Assembly: GCA_030068075.1 (NCBI GenBank)
Contig: CM057832.1
Span: 76,321,002 to 76,385,001 of the forward strand
Direction: 5' to 3'
DNA: 64,000 nucleotides
Source: Paguma larvata
Taxonomy: Eukaryota; Chordata; Mammalia; Carnivora; Viverridae
Each line of letters begins with the position of its first letter. Within the stretch, counting starts at the first letter, position 1. The translations under genes and the position numbers were made by a program. Under the pieces are notes generated by a model. It was not told where the DNA came from. It saw nothing but the letters and a program-made list of their open reading frames with translations, and made no database searches. This document shows positions 1-10,869 of the stretch, one piece after another.

Positions 1-30
1 CAGAATTGAAAAAGATGAATAAATGAATGT

Positions 31-50
31 AAACAAACAAACAAACAAAC
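31..50. repeat. (AAAC)5 microsatellite
   Basis: Five perfect AAAC units follow an A-rich AATAAATGAATG run. This could be the variable tail of a retroelement that begins outside the window, but no body is visible. Confidence 0.8.
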
Positions 51-144
51 GAAAACCTCTTCTGGCCACTCTCCGACTCAGGGAGCTTGATTGCAAACTT
101 GGGAATTAGCTCTGCTTTCATGTGTACACACTCCTGGCTGACTA

Positions 145-477
145 GATGGTGGATAAAGTACAAGGAGTCATGTCCTCAGAAAGTGTAGTGCTCAAAACCC
201 TATGTAGAGGGAGTAAGAAAGTTCGAGAAAGACAATATTGCATGGTATCACTTATATGTTGAATCTAAAAAAAAAGGTCAAACCCATAGGAGCTGAGCTT
301 AGAAAAGTGATGGCCAGGGATTAAGGGATAGGGGAAATAGAGATTTGGTAAAAAGTACAAACTTTCTACAAGAAGATTAGAAGATTCAGTGTGTGACACA
401 GTGACCAAGTTGGTAAGACTGTATTGTAGAATTGAAATCTGCTAAAAGATTTGCACCTAAATATTCCATCTCACACA

Positions 478-512
<35 letters not shown>

Positions 513-650
513 AAATGTTTATTATACATATATACATATATATATGTGTGTGGGAAGAATCTTTTCACAGTGTATATTGTATCAAATTATCATGATGTAC
601 ACTTCATATATATTAAAATTTTGTCAATTATAGTTAAATAAAGCTCAGGG
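145..650 (+). mobile_element. LINE-1 3' end, old, forward strand
   Basis: From about 225 the text follows the L1 3'-terminal region: GAAAGACAA, a stretch resembling 'cacttatatgttgaatct', then 'attttgtcaattatagtt' and AATAAAGC near 640-650. The first 80 bp match less well, so the left edge is approximate. It is a 5'-truncated remnant with no open frame. The TG repeat at 481-509 expanded inside it. Confidence 0.7.
481..509. repeat. (TG)14 microsatellite
   Basis: Fourteen uninterrupted TG units, followed by TATA-rich sequence. It is probably polymorphic in length. It lies within an L1 3' end, and the short open frames across it on both strands are artefacts of the repeat. Confidence 0.95.
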
Positions 651-1944
651 GAAAAATTATGTAGGGACACCACAAAAGTCACTGAAACAACAGGATGTTC
701 TCATAGGAGAAAACAGTAAATCTTATCTTGTTTTAGTTCAGTGGTCTACGTTCAAATATCCTTACAAGGTTTCCCATCTCACTGCCTGGGATGTATTGGG
801 AGGTCAAAGATAAAAAAAAAAAAAAAAAGAAAAGAAAGAAAATGTGACTAACAAATAAACAAAAAACAATGAAGAAAAAAGGCTTCTAAAATAGAAACAC
901 AACAGAATTAGTAGGTGCGTTCTGGATGGGTCAGTGAATTTCAGATTCCCCCTACATTTATTTTATTTGTTGACAGTTCAGTTTTGCTTTGATTTGTTTT
1001 GCTTGCTTGCTTTTTAGATTTGCATCCCTCTACCCAGGATAAGGAAAGCAAGCAGAATACCGTTGCTGATTCTCCTCCCTGAAGTCACATCCTGTTTTAA
1101 GTGGGCTGGAGATGGCAGTTAAATTCTAAGATGACGTTGGCACATTAAAATATAGCCAACTATCTCTTTCAAAATCTTGAAGAACTGCTAAACTGATGAC
1201 AGCCATGCAGAGAGGTAGATCAGGGCCAAGACTTACTAAATGTCATCACTGCGTTATGTTCCTAGACAGAGTTGTCAGAGAACTTTCCTCAGATATTGCT
1301 AAAATTATATATTTTGTGAATTAATTTATATTTATGCAATACCTATTACATTAATGTATATTATTTATATTTTAAGTAGGTATTTTTGCAATAGACTCTC
1401 AATTTCTGAAGTGCTTAAAGATTTGAATATTGTAGTTATTACCTTAGCAGATAGTTCCATCCATAGACAGATGAAAAAAAAAATTGTCAGGGAGATATAG
1501 AAAATAATGTCTAAACGGTTGGGATTTGACTATATATTTGCAAGTGCGTCCTTCTTCTAGGCAGTCTTACAATATCAACATTCTTTATATCTGCATAGAA
1601 TAAAGACCTTTATCGTGTTATCAGAGAGACACAAAGTCCTTCCACCTTTTGAAACCCCTGTAGCATATGAAGTTTTCTGTTCAAGGCTTCTATTTAAAGT
1701 CTTTTCTTTATTATGTTCCTATAGGGATTTCAAGGGCTGCTTCTAGATCTCTTTCTTCCTACTTCAGTTTTGAAAAATCCTACTGGGATTTCTATTTTTG
1801 TGTTACTTCACCAGATGTCCAAACCATTTAAGACATGGCCTCTAAATTCTTGACAGCTATTTGAAGGTGTCAGTATGTTCTCAATTTATTTCGTTTTTTG
1901 TCTGAGCTTGTCTTGTGTTTTGCTGTGGAAAGAATAAAACAAAC
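651..1944. other. AT-rich DNA, nothing assigned
   Basis: No gene, RNA or confidently recognised repeat. It holds an A17 tract at 812-828 followed by GAAA units, possibly a decayed retroelement tail, and AT-rich sequence around 1300-1380. Confidence 0.5.
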
Positions 1945-2048
1945 ATCTAAGGAGTGTCAACTGGGTGCAAGTTGCTGTGCTAAGCACTGGGGGACAATAA
2001 TAATAAGACTTGTTTCCCACTCTTGAAGAACTCAAACAAATAGAGGGG
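1945..2048 (-). mobile_element. L2 LINE 3' end, reverse strand
   Basis: Reads as the reverse complement of the L2 tail: 'ctgtgctaagcactggggga' is followed by an ACTCTTGAAGAACTCA block, the counterpart of the usual 'tggagctcacagtctag' stretch. Only about 100 bp remain, as is typical of this ancient family. Confidence 0.7.
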
Positions 2049-2739
2049 GGCATAATTTATTAACATTTCTTTTAAAGCCTAAGGCATTGACTTCTACGGT
2101 TTGGATTAATTCTCTTCTTTCTGAATTTCTGCTTGTCCATTCAGTACCTGTGACTTCATTTTACAGTTGTACATTCATTATATTCATCTTAGGGCGAATG
2201 AGACCTTGTGACTCCTCTTAACCTATTCTTCTCTTACCAGGCCTTTGGCAAACTTGGCTCCGTGTCTTGTAGCCAGTATCCTAACTAAACAAATCCAGCA
2301 AAGCTATCTAATATACTACTTACCTAAGAAGCTAATGAGCTAGTCACTACCATTTTTTTAACCAAATGTAATGTCGACAGTAAATATGTATATTGCCTTC
2401 TCCTAATCTTGGTCTGATAGAGATAATGTAAATTGACAAACACAAAACTGCACAAAATTTCTTATTGCTAAAACTGTTTTTTTTTTCCTGTCGCAAGGAT
2501 TCAGAACATACGATTTCATGTTTACTTATTTAAGGTTTAAGCTAAATATCACAAAGAAACGCATTTGTCTTGGATTGGATTTTTGTCAGAGTCAACCAAC
2601 CATGTTCAAGAAGTAAGGTTTTATACCTATGGAACTTTGATGTGCGAGCTGGTTATGTAGTTAAAATAATTGCTAACACTAGAGAGTAGCTTTAGATGAT
2701 GGATGTTCGTGACAAAGAGTGTTATTTAATGAGAATGAT
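2049..2739. other. Unassigned AT-rich stretch
   Basis: Nothing recognisable as a gene or named repeat. T-rich runs occur near 2478-2487. Confidence 0.5.
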
Positions 2740-2825
2740 TAATACTGCTAATAAGAACAATAACTACAACTCATATTGAGTTTTTATTATACGTCATCCT
2801 TCAAGGGAGGTGCTTATCTTAACTG
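2740..2825 (-). mobile_element. Possible MIR fragment
   Basis: 'aataactacaactcatattg' followed by GAGTTTTTATTATACGTCAT faintly resembles the reverse-strand MIR 3' half ('attgagtgcttactatgtgc'). It is heavily diverged and could be chance. Confidence 0.35.
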
Positions 2826-2867
2826 AAGAGCCTTAAATAAGAGTCTGAAATTTACAAGGCCCTGAAA

Positions 2868-3850
2868 GCAGGTTCAGGACCGGCTTCAGGGGCATTCGAC
2901 CCATGCAGTCACTCAGCACCATCTAGATTTAATGCTTTTCAGGAGCCATGCTGAAACTGAATAATTTTATCTTTAAGCTGATGTCTGGCTAGTGAAGTCC
3001 AGTGGGAAAATGGAGCATATGTATGAGCCAAGAAGATTCATGCTACCATTCCTTCCCATCCCATTCCTATATAACTTTTGCAATGCCCAGTACAGAACCC
3101 AAGTGAATCTAGAATGTATTTGAGATGAGTGAGACTCAAAGGGCAATATAAGTTTGTTACCTCTGTGACTGTGTAGGTGGGAGTATGGACAGCCTGAGAG
3201 AGCCATGCCTTCTGGTCAAGTTAGAACTAGCTTCAACGGAAAGAATAAAAAAGCAGTGGCACTTTAAGAAATGCAAATTATCAAGGAACCCTCCCTCCCC
3301 CCATTGTATCCTTCTCACTCCTGTTACTTGCTGGTATTTACTCCTCTCCTGAATGATAAGGATGAAAAGGAAGAAAAGGAAAAGATAGGACAACCATACC
3401 TCCTCTTCTTTCCAGTCCTTTCTTACTCCTCAGTAAACCGAGACTGTACCTTTATCACGAAATGAAATAAAAACAGCTGAGTTAGTTTTGTTCAGCATTT
3501 CTACAATTCTGCTATAAGCCAATATGAGATTCCAAATACATACTGTGTAATTTCATTAATTATGCATACAAGTTAAATGCTCTTGTATTTTCATTGAAGA
3601 CTGGCATTATAAACAATACAAAGACGAACATTAAAATTCACGGTAATAATTTGACAGTTTTTTCTTTGCTTCGAATGATATTCAATAGCAAATAAGGACG
3701 TCATGACAAGACTAGAGACAGACTGAGGAAAAAGGTGGAAAAAATTGTATCTTAGTATTTTAATGACATTTTTCTTACTTTTTAAAAATAGGGCCCCATA
3801 TTTTCATTTGGCGTAGGACCCCTCAAATTGTGTAGCCAGCCCTGCCAGCA
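2868..3850. mobile_element. Possible decayed hAT-like DNA transposon
   Basis: The left end reads CAGGACCGGCTTCAGGGGC near 2876. The right end, read in reverse complement, begins CAGGGCTGGCTACACAATTT near 3845, with GGGGCC-containing sequence inside. These are imperfect inverted termini of the CAGGGnnGG type seen in old mammalian hAT elements. I could not find a convincing 8-bp target duplication and no transposase frame survives. It might instead be two unrelated repeats. Confidence 0.35.
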
Positions 3851-4203
3851 TTGCTATGGCACTGACAAGGTCAGCACCCAGGTCACTTCTGTCCTGTTAC
3901 TCCCTTTTTTGTGGCCTTGCCTGTAATCGTCCAAGACGCAGCATCCACTGTACAGCACACACGGTGGCAAAACGGATGAAGGCAAAGAGCTTTCTCTTTT
4001 GATGACTTTAAGAAAGATGCCCCATGATTCTCCTGCCTTCTTTTATAAATCAGAATGTAGTCATATTTAAGCACAACTACCCCAAGGGAAACTGGGAAAT
4101 AAAAGTCTTTGGCGACCATATGTTCAGCTCAAATGTAAAGGTTCTGTTATCAAAGAAAAAGAAAAGAATGGATATTGGAAAACAACTAGTCGTATCTACC
4201 GCA
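3851..4203. other. Unassigned stretch
   Basis: A mixed-composition segment with short overlapping open frames on both strands, none resembling a known protein. No repeat family recognised. Confidence 0.4.
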
Positions 4204-4268
4204 CAAACTTAAAAGGAAGAAGAAAGGAAGAAAGGAAGAAAGAAAGGAAGGAAGGAAGCAAGGAAGAA
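4204..4268. repeat. GAAA/GGAA low-complexity tract
   Basis: A purine-rich interrupted tract of AAGG, GAAA and GGAA units on the forward strand. Confidence 0.85.
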
Positions 4269-4736
4269 ACAAGCCTGTCAAGAATCATGAATGCCAAGGT
4301 GAAAGCATACGCAAAAATGTGAATGTGAAAAAATTTCCCATTAGAAAATGAATGTCTATCAATAAGAGAAAGAAGGGAGAGAGAGCGATTCTATTAGCAA
4401 GTATATATATTAGGTAAAATAATAGAAGTAAAAGTGATATTCAATATTTGAAGTATTTATTTAAAAAGGAACCTTGTCGATGGATTCACAAATATTAAAA
4501 AAAAATAGATTCCATCATTGTCTATGAGACATAAGCAAATGATTTATTTAAATTACTAATTCCTACTTCATGACATGTCTTCTAGGGATTATCAATAATG
4601 TGTCTGCCTGACACCACCTAATATATATTCAGTATTCAGTTGTCATTTTAATTAATTTCTATTTTCAAGACAAAAACCACTTTATTATCTTTATTAATGG
4701 TACTGTGTTTTTTATTCATGGTAGATAGTTTATTTT
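4269..4736. other. AT-rich DNA, nothing assigned
   Basis: No supported feature. It ends at the left target-site duplication of the next SINE. Confidence 0.5.
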
Positions 4737-4747
4737 GCAATGTAGCG

Positions 4748-4978
4748 GTTTTTTGTTTGTTTTTAAATGTTCTTTTATTTCTGAGAGAGAGAGAGACAGA
4801 GAGAGAGACAGAGCACAAGCAAGGGAGGGACAGAGATAGGGAGACACAGAATCTGAAGCAGGCTCCAGGCTCTGAGCTGGCAGCACAGAGCCCCATGCGG
4901 GGTTCAAACTCAAGAGCTGTGCGGTCATGACCTGAGCCAAAGTCGAGTGCTTAACAGATTGAGCCACCCAGGCGCCCC
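4748..4978 (-). mobile_element. CAN-SINE (SINEC_Fc type), reverse strand
   Basis: Near full length. On the reverse strand it runs from a GGGGCGCCTGGGTGGC head, through the tRNA-like A and B boxes, a GAAGCAGGCTCC counterpart and a CT repeat, to a short A tail. It is flanked by an exact 11-bp target duplication, GCAATGTAGCG, at 4737-4747 and 4979-4989. The intact TSD implies a fairly recent insertion. The open frames of up to 88 codons across it are shadows of the repeat. Confidence 0.95.
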
Positions 4979-4989
4979 GCAATGTAGCG

Positions 4990-5424
4990 TTTTTTTAAGT
5001 GAAACATAAATATAAACATCAATCCATCATCATAAATTGACATTAATTCTAACATATATTCTGATATATTAAAAATTATAAATTTCAATATATTTATAAA
5101 GCACATTGATTTTAAAACAGCACTTCATTCTTATCTCAAGGCAAGAGTAATAGTCTTGAGATCATTCTTGCGCATTTAAATGATCACATCAAGAAGCTTT
5201 GAATAATCCTCTATTGTATTAAATAACTTACATCTCTATAGCTAGCCTGCCAAAGTAATTCCGATATTTCGCTTTTATTTTTCCTCCATATTCAGTGTAG
5301 CCCCATGTATAATTGGTAGGTCATATTGTACTACATCATATAAATATGTTTAATAATGGCCTGGACTGGAAGTACCTTTCATATAATTAACTTGAATAAA
5401 GCATCTCAGCATTCTGAAGAACTA
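4990..5424. other. AT-rich DNA, nothing assigned
   Basis: Very AT-rich sequence with no recognised element. Confidence 0.5.
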
Positions 5425-5565
5425 AATAATTAAACAGGTCTGTATTATTATCCCCATTTTATAGATGGAATCATAGGTACAAAGATATTAAATAATTTGC
5501 AGGATAACATTGATTTAGTCAATAGCAGGGATAAATTGGGAGTAATACTCAGAATTTGCATTAGG
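5425..5565 (-). mobile_element. MIR SINE, reverse strand
   Basis: 'tattatccccattttataga' followed by TGGAATCATAGGTAC and, 60 bp on, 'agtcaatagcagggataa' matches the reverse-complement MIR core ('ccccattttacagatgagg...ctagtaagtggcagag'). It predates the placental radiation. Confidence 0.8.
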
Positions 5566-6089
5566 AGAAAAAGTTCAGCAGAAATTTCTGCTACATCTGT
5601 ATTCTACATAGAAAACTAAATTGAAATTATTACTGCTCTCATTATTAATATTCATTCGGTATCAAAAATATGCTAGGTACTATAATATACACAAAATGAG
5701 ATAAAACCCCCTAACCCCAGCTCAACTATATATCTAATTCTCCCAACTTATTACAGTACATCCAAATGGGTGTTTTATCACCTTAATTATTTTCAAGAAA
5801 TGACACCAATAGCAAAGAATCCTATGAGATTAATTGCTAAAGATAATACATCTCATATTCACCCAAGTAGTACTAACCATTTCTCTTATTATAAAAATGA
5901 AGACGGTATTTGAAAATGCTTTATATACTTTTATTTTTTTTTTCATGAACGATGCACTTTTAAAAGGAACTTAGAACACCATTTAAACTGTGGACAACGC
6001 TCATTAATTTAAGACATATTCATATACCAAGAGGAAATTTCAGTAATAGTTTTTAAAAAGTATTCCTATTCTGTGTGGATCGGGTCTAT
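5566..6089. other. AT-rich DNA, nothing assigned
   Basis: T-rich run at 5934-5942. No gene or confident repeat. Confidence 0.5.
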
Positions 6090-6230
6090 GCTAGCCACAC
6101 TTCATTCGCTGTAAACAAGCATCACAAACACCTGTGAAGTATGTATATTACAGATGAGGAAGAGCGGTCTATGAAAGGTGAAGAAATATCCCTCAGTTTG
6201 ATGTTAAAGGCATAGCTGGCCTTTACTCTA
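6090..6230 (-). mobile_element. Possible MIR, reverse strand
   Basis: 'tattacagatgaggaagag' at about 6146 matches the MIR 'attttacagatgaggaaac' core. The flanks are strongly diverged. Confidence 0.5.
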
Positions 6231-6639
6231 AGTAACTCCAGTTATTTCTGTTCCAACACAGTTTCACTCATATTGCATATTTTTTATTAGTTCAGTTACA
6301 CTCATATTGTTGCATAATTTTTATTACTCTTAAAATGTGTAAAATCTAAGAATATTTGTACATATTCATTTTTAGTATAATTGTTAGCATTATTAACATT
6401 ACTGATATATTTAGATAGAATTTTACAATACTGCGTTTGCAACTGACAAGTTTTTTTTTCTTTTTCCTGCATTTTGTGAAATTATTATTTTTATAATTCT
6501 TTCTTTTTTCTTTCCATTGGTTTGGAAGTTATACATTCGTTTGCCTTTTTTTTTAATGGTTTTCTAAAAAATGTTTTAAGTGTACATATTAAAGTGTAAG
6601 TCAAAAGCTAATCAATGGCTCTTTTTCTACCATATGAAT
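6231..6639. other. AT-rich DNA, nothing assigned
   Basis: T-rich sequence with no recognisable unit, possibly the decayed 3' part of the L1 to its right. Confidence 0.4.
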
Positions 6640-7320
6640 ATTCCAGGATTTGTTTAATTGTCTTCTATTTATTAACTTTAGATTATTTATAACCTTTTAG
6701 TATTATAAGAAGTCCATGCATATATGCCTATATATTTGCATTCCTATGTGATTAGTTCGAGAGAACAGGGCCCTAAAAATGTAACTGTCATAACGGAAAT
6801 TATATACATTTAAAGTGTTGTGTACACAACACATTTTATTTATCCATTCATCTGATGATGGGCACTTGGTTATTACTTGGTTGTTTCCACCTTTGGCTAT
6901 TGGAAATAATGCTGCTGCGAACATGAGTGTGCAAACATCTGTCAAAGCCCCTGCTTTTACTTCTCTTGTGTATATACTCGGAAATGGCATTGCTAGATTA
7001 TAGGGTGATTCTACATTTAATTTGTTGAGACACCGCTATCCTGTGTTCACAGCGGGTCCATCATTTTACGCCAGAGCAATTCACAAACATTCCAGTTTCC
7101 GTACATTCTCACCAGTACTTGTTATGTCCCACGTTTGTTGTTATTTTAATAATAGCCACCTTAATTGGTATAAAGTAGTGAACTGGATTTTCAATCCCCT
7201 ATGATTAGTGATGTTGAACATTTTCTCGTGTGTTTATTATTAGCCATCTATCTATGTTCTTTGGAGAAACAGTGTGAAGTGGCGTACATTATCTATTTTT
7301 AGAAGGGCTTCTTCTGAAGT
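6640..7320 (-). mobile_element. Old LINE-1 ORF2 3' region, reverse strand
   Basis: Reads as reverse-complement L1 ORF2 C-terminal and tail sequence: TTTATTTATCCATTCATCTG, 'ggaaataatgctgctgcga', 'tatatactcggaaatggc', and 'tgattagtgatgttgaac' near 7203. Many frame breaks are present. It lies in opposite orientation to the next L1 fragment and covers partly the same consensus region, so the two arose from separate insertions. Confidence 0.8.
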
Positions 7321-7449
7321 CAAAACTGTTTTGAATCAAACATAAGGTTTTGTCCCAATTCAGAAAGTTTTCACAAGAGCATAACTCATAGCAATATTAA
7401 ACATAAAATGGCAGTTGTTATATTTGGGACGGTAGTACTTTACTGAATA

Positions 7450-8345
7450 TAAGATAATATGCATACAATTAAAATGGCTAAAATTTAAAAGACTGGTAAA
7501 ACCAAATGATGGTGTGGATGCAGAGCAATTCAAAGTCTCATATGTTTCTGATAGGAATGCAAAAATGTATGGTTACTTTGCCTACTATTTGGTAATTTCT
7601 TATCAAATTAAAAATTCACATATAAAAAAAATTCACATGCAGCATACAACCCAGAAATTCCACTCCTAGATATTTTCCCAAGAGAAATGGAAATAGATGG
7701 CCACACAAAGATAGGTATGTTGTTTTCTTCATAGCTATTTTATTCATAATAAAATATGAATGTTATTTTATTCATAATAGGTAAATATTAGAAACAACCC
7801 AAATGTCCATCATTTGATGAATAGATGAACAAATTATGGTATAACCATACAATAGAACACTAGTCTTTAATAAAAGTAATAAAACACATTACAAACATGT
7901 ATGATGCTCAAAGTCATTCTCTTAAGTAAAATAATGACGACTAGATGAACATATAATATATGATTCCACTTATATGAAATTCAAAAAAGGCAAAATGAGG
8001 GGCGCCTGGATGGCTCAGTTAGTTGGTTAAGCGTCTGACTTCAGCTCACGTCGTGATCTCACAGTTCGTGGGTTCAAGCCCCATGTCAAGCTCTGTGCTG
8101 ACAGCTTGGAGCCTGAAGCCTGCTTTGGATTCTGTCTCTCCCTCTCTCTGCCTTACCCCACTCATATTCTGTCTCTCTCTCTCTCAAAATAAATAAACAT
8201 TATTTTTTTTTAAAAAAAAAAGGCAAAATGATAATGACAGAATGCAGGTCAGTGGTTGTCACGGGATGGGGGTGTGCGTAAATCCTGACCAAAGAGATAC
8301 AGAAGGAAACTTTTTAGGATAATGAAGATGTTACAATACCTTTTG
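7450..8345 (+). mobile_element. Old LINE-1 3' end, forward strand, split by a SINE
   Basis: Follows the L1 3' region: 'actggtaaaaccaaatgatg', 'cagaaattccactcctaga', 'aacaacccaaatgtccatc', and after the SINE 'gtcagtggttgtcacggga'. Reading frames are destroyed. A CAN-SINE interrupts it at 7999-8215. The expected last 150 bp of L1 tail are replaced by the TA-rich block at 8358-8515. Confidence 0.85.
7999..8215 (+). mobile_element. CAN-SINE inserted in an L1
   Basis: Complete head-to-tail copy. The target duplication AAAAAGGCAAAATGA occurs at 7984-7998 and again ending at 8231. The site lies inside L1 3' sequence, so the SINE is younger than that L1. A T9-A10 junction forms the tail. Confidence 0.95.
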
Positions 8346-8357
8346 TGACATCTGTGC

Positions 8358-8515
8358 ATATATATATATACATATATATATACATTATATATATATAACT
8401 GAGGTTATAATTTGTATATAGCCAAATGCCAAATATTTTTATATACATATATATTACTCAATTGAGGTTATAATTTGTATATAGCCAAATGCCAAATATA
8501 TATATATATACATTT
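8358..8515. repeat. TA-rich block with two copies of a 36-bp unit
   Basis: (TA)n runs surround two exact copies of the unit starting GAGGTTATAATTTGTATATA and ending CCAAATAT, at 8401-8436 and 8464-8499 (63-bp spacing). A third copy lies 1.07 kb downstream at 9535-9570. Confidence 0.9.
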
Positions 8516-8520
8516 TTTAA

Positions 8521-8932
8521 TTTATTAAATAGTTCATATTAAATGAGTGAGTTTTAACATTTGCAAATATTACCTCAGTAAAGCTGATAAAAAGCAATTC
8601 TTGAACTCTTCATACTTTTCTTCCGGAAAATTACGTAAGCTGGGTAGGCATGAGAATAGTAAGAAACTTACTTACCTTTAGTATTTAGTCAATACTCCAT
8701 TCTGTTCATTATATAAATTTTTCTAATCTCAAGCCTCCCAAAAAATTCTGTGACCATTAATTGTGGATTAATCCCACAGATACAACGTTCTCTTTAACAT
8801 CAGTGCCAATAAAGTACATAGGAGAAGGTAACTGCCATTCTTATGTATCATTCCCTCCTAAATTCTGCAGAGATTGTCCGAAGCTGTTGAGCAGACGTCC
8901 TTTGATGTCTAAAAAAGGAGCCAGCCATTCTT
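8521..8932. other. Unassigned stretch
   Basis: The end of the preceding L1 may reach about 8600 ('acctcagtaaagctgataaa', resembling an L1 end). Beyond that, no gene or repeat was recognised. Confidence 0.45.
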
Positions 8933-9144
8933 TTTTTTTTTTACATTTATTTATTTTTGAGAGACATAGAGACAGAGCATGAGCAGGGGAAGGGCAGAGA
9001 GAGGGAGACACAGAATCCGAAGCAGGCTCCAGGCTCTGAGCCATCAGCACAGGGCCCGACGCGGGGCTCGAACTCACGGACCGTGAGATCATGATCTGAG
9101 CTGAAGTCGGCCGCCTAACCGACTTAGCCACCCAGGTGCCCCCT
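8933..9144 (-). mobile_element. CAN-SINE, reverse strand
   Basis: Complete copy with conserved GGCCCGACGCGGGGCTCGAA and GAAGCAGGCTCCAGGCTC blocks. It is flanked by AGCCATTCTT at 8923-8932 and 9145-9154. Several CpGs survive in its head, which fits a young age. Confidence 0.95.
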
Positions 9145-9154
9145 AGCCATTCTT

Positions 9155-9718
9155 AAATCATGCCTGGTAGTGTTCTCAAACCCATGGCCAGAGGACAAAT
9201 TTGCTTTGTCTGGCCAACATGAGTTTTACAAATTGAATAAATATTTTAAAATTAGGAGCTTTCACAAAATACTTTGCTGCCCTTGAAATAATTTGTAGGT
9301 AAAGCATTTACTTAACCAATTTTATATGGGACTACGCATACTGTTGTATGAATATTTGTGTTTTTATTTTTCTTTTCCAAATTGTTTTATTATGTTTTTA
9401 CCCAGTTCTATAGGATCTTTTCTTACTGATGGCTCAGAGTCGTTAATATAGGAGGCACTAACTTTCTAGTCTTCTACTTTGTGAATAGAGCTCTCAGTTT
9501 GTTCTTGAATTTTCTCTTTCTTCATTACTCAGTTGAGGTTATAATTTGTATATAGCCAAATGCCAAATATTTTTTTTAAGTCTAGATTCTAAATTTTATA
9601 CCACAATTATCTCGTTTTGGACTCAGGATTAATAACTTACCATTCATATTCTCCCCTTGCATCCTTTATTTAATTTTTAGAGTTAATCTTTATTTAATCT
9701 GGGAATCTTTAACGCAAA
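9155..9718. other. Unassigned stretch holding the third 47-bp copy
   Basis: No gene recognised. Bases 9524-9570 repeat 8453-8499 with one mismatch in 47. Nothing around this copy resembles L1, so it may be the original locus of the sequence. Confidence 0.6.
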
Positions 9719-9833
9719 GGGGGAGGGGTTTCTGGCTGGCTCAGTTGGTGGAGCGTGTGACTCTTGATCTCATGGTTGGGAGTTTGAGCCCCATGTTGGG
9801 TGTAGAGATTACTTAAAAAAATAAAATAAAAAA
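9719..9833 (+). mobile_element. Short CAN-SINE lacking the CT-rich middle
   Basis: The tRNA-Lys head ('ggctggctcagttggtgga') passes straight into GGGTGTAGAGATTACTT and an A-rich tail. This is the short, older CAN-SINE form without the (TCTCC)n section. About 115 bp. Confidence 0.85.
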
Positions 9834-9838
9834 CTAAA

Positions 9839-10228
9839 GAGGTAAAAAGAGCTGATTCCTTTACCCTCCCACCATTTAGTAATCTTTTTTTCTTATTGGC
9901 CGTAGGGACATTTGTTTCAACAATATTTATTGAATAAAGCACTTTCCCCATTGATTTGGATTGTCACATCTATTATATACTAAATCCACAAATATTCTTG
10001 GGTTTCTAAACTTTCCTCTGTTCCTCTAATCTGTCTCTGTACTAGTATCATGTTTCTTTTTTTTTTTTTTTTTAATTCCCATGTCTTTGAATTGTGTAAT
10101 GTATCAAGTAGGGCAAATAGTGATGTATAAGTTTTTTTCCTCAAGATTTTCTATTTATTCTTCTACATGAAATATAGTGTCATTTTATCAAGTTCTCTGT
10201 TAAAAACAAATAAGCAAATAACAACAAC
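9839..10228. other. Unassigned AT-rich stretch
   Basis: T17 tract near 10056-10073. No gene or named repeat seen. Confidence 0.45.
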
Positions 10229-10864
10229 TGCAGCAAACCATTAGTGCCCTAATTGTGATTCTGATGCAGGCCGATTGGGTCAGAGGACTCAGGGGAGAGT
10301 CCCCAGGACCAGCAAAGAGGTTTTGGGCTTCACGCAGGATAGAAATCAAATGTGAGCCAGAGAAAGTGAAAGCAGAGTTTATTGACTGGCGTGAGTGACA
10401 GATAGAATAGCAGGCAGAGTGTGTGGAAGGGTAGGAAAAGAAAGGAGAATGGGTCTTGTTGTGCTTGGGGTTAGGGATTTGGATTGGAAAGGAGTCTAGC
10501 ATACATGTTCCTTCAGGAATCCAGAGTAGGGTCCAATCAAAGGCAAGTGTCTTGCGAACAATATGTGTTATTCCATAAATTACCCAGAGGTAGGAGATAC
10601 TGACGCCCACCTCAGCGGAGGTCTGTTTGAAGCTAACGTTTGGGATCTGACTTCTCTTGGATGGTATTAGGTGTTTAGGGCCTAGGACAAAACTCAGAGA
10701 ATGATTAACTTCCTTGCTTCTCCCTTGAAATGGGAACACAGCTTCTTTGGCTTATTCAGAGACAAAATATTGAACATTGAGTAGATGGGGCTTACTGGAA
10801 AAACAGCGAGGAGAGAGAGTCTTTCTAAAGTGGAGTCCTTCAGCTCCCTGTCTCAATTCCAACA
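10229..10864 (-). mobile_element. Solo LTR of a gammaretrovirus-like ERV, reverse strand
   Basis: On the reverse strand it begins TGTTGGAATTGAGACAGGGA. It carries an AATAAA polyadenylation signal (bases 10378-10383) and then a U5-like segment with GGTCCTGGGGACTCTCCCC and 'tgacccaatcggcctgcat'. The length (about 636 bp), base composition and U3-R-U5 order fit a class I ERV LTR. No PBS, gag, pol or env lies on either side, so it is a solo LTR or isolated fragment. Exact ends and the TSD could not be fixed. A 179-codon frame runs through it, but it spans U3-R-U5 and reads into flanking DNA, so it is unlikely to encode a protein. Confidence 0.75.
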
Positions 10865-10869
10865 AACAC

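Noticed and set aside
4716..4982. 88-codon reverse frame (MRGAWVAQSVKHSTL...) and similar ones elsewhere
   Set aside because: These are translations of CAN-SINE heads. Near-identical peptides recur at most SINE copies in the window.
10200..10739. 179-codon frame as a host or viral gene
   Set aside because: It spans U3-R-U5 of an LTR and continues past the LTR end into flanking DNA. No retroviral protein resemblance was seen.
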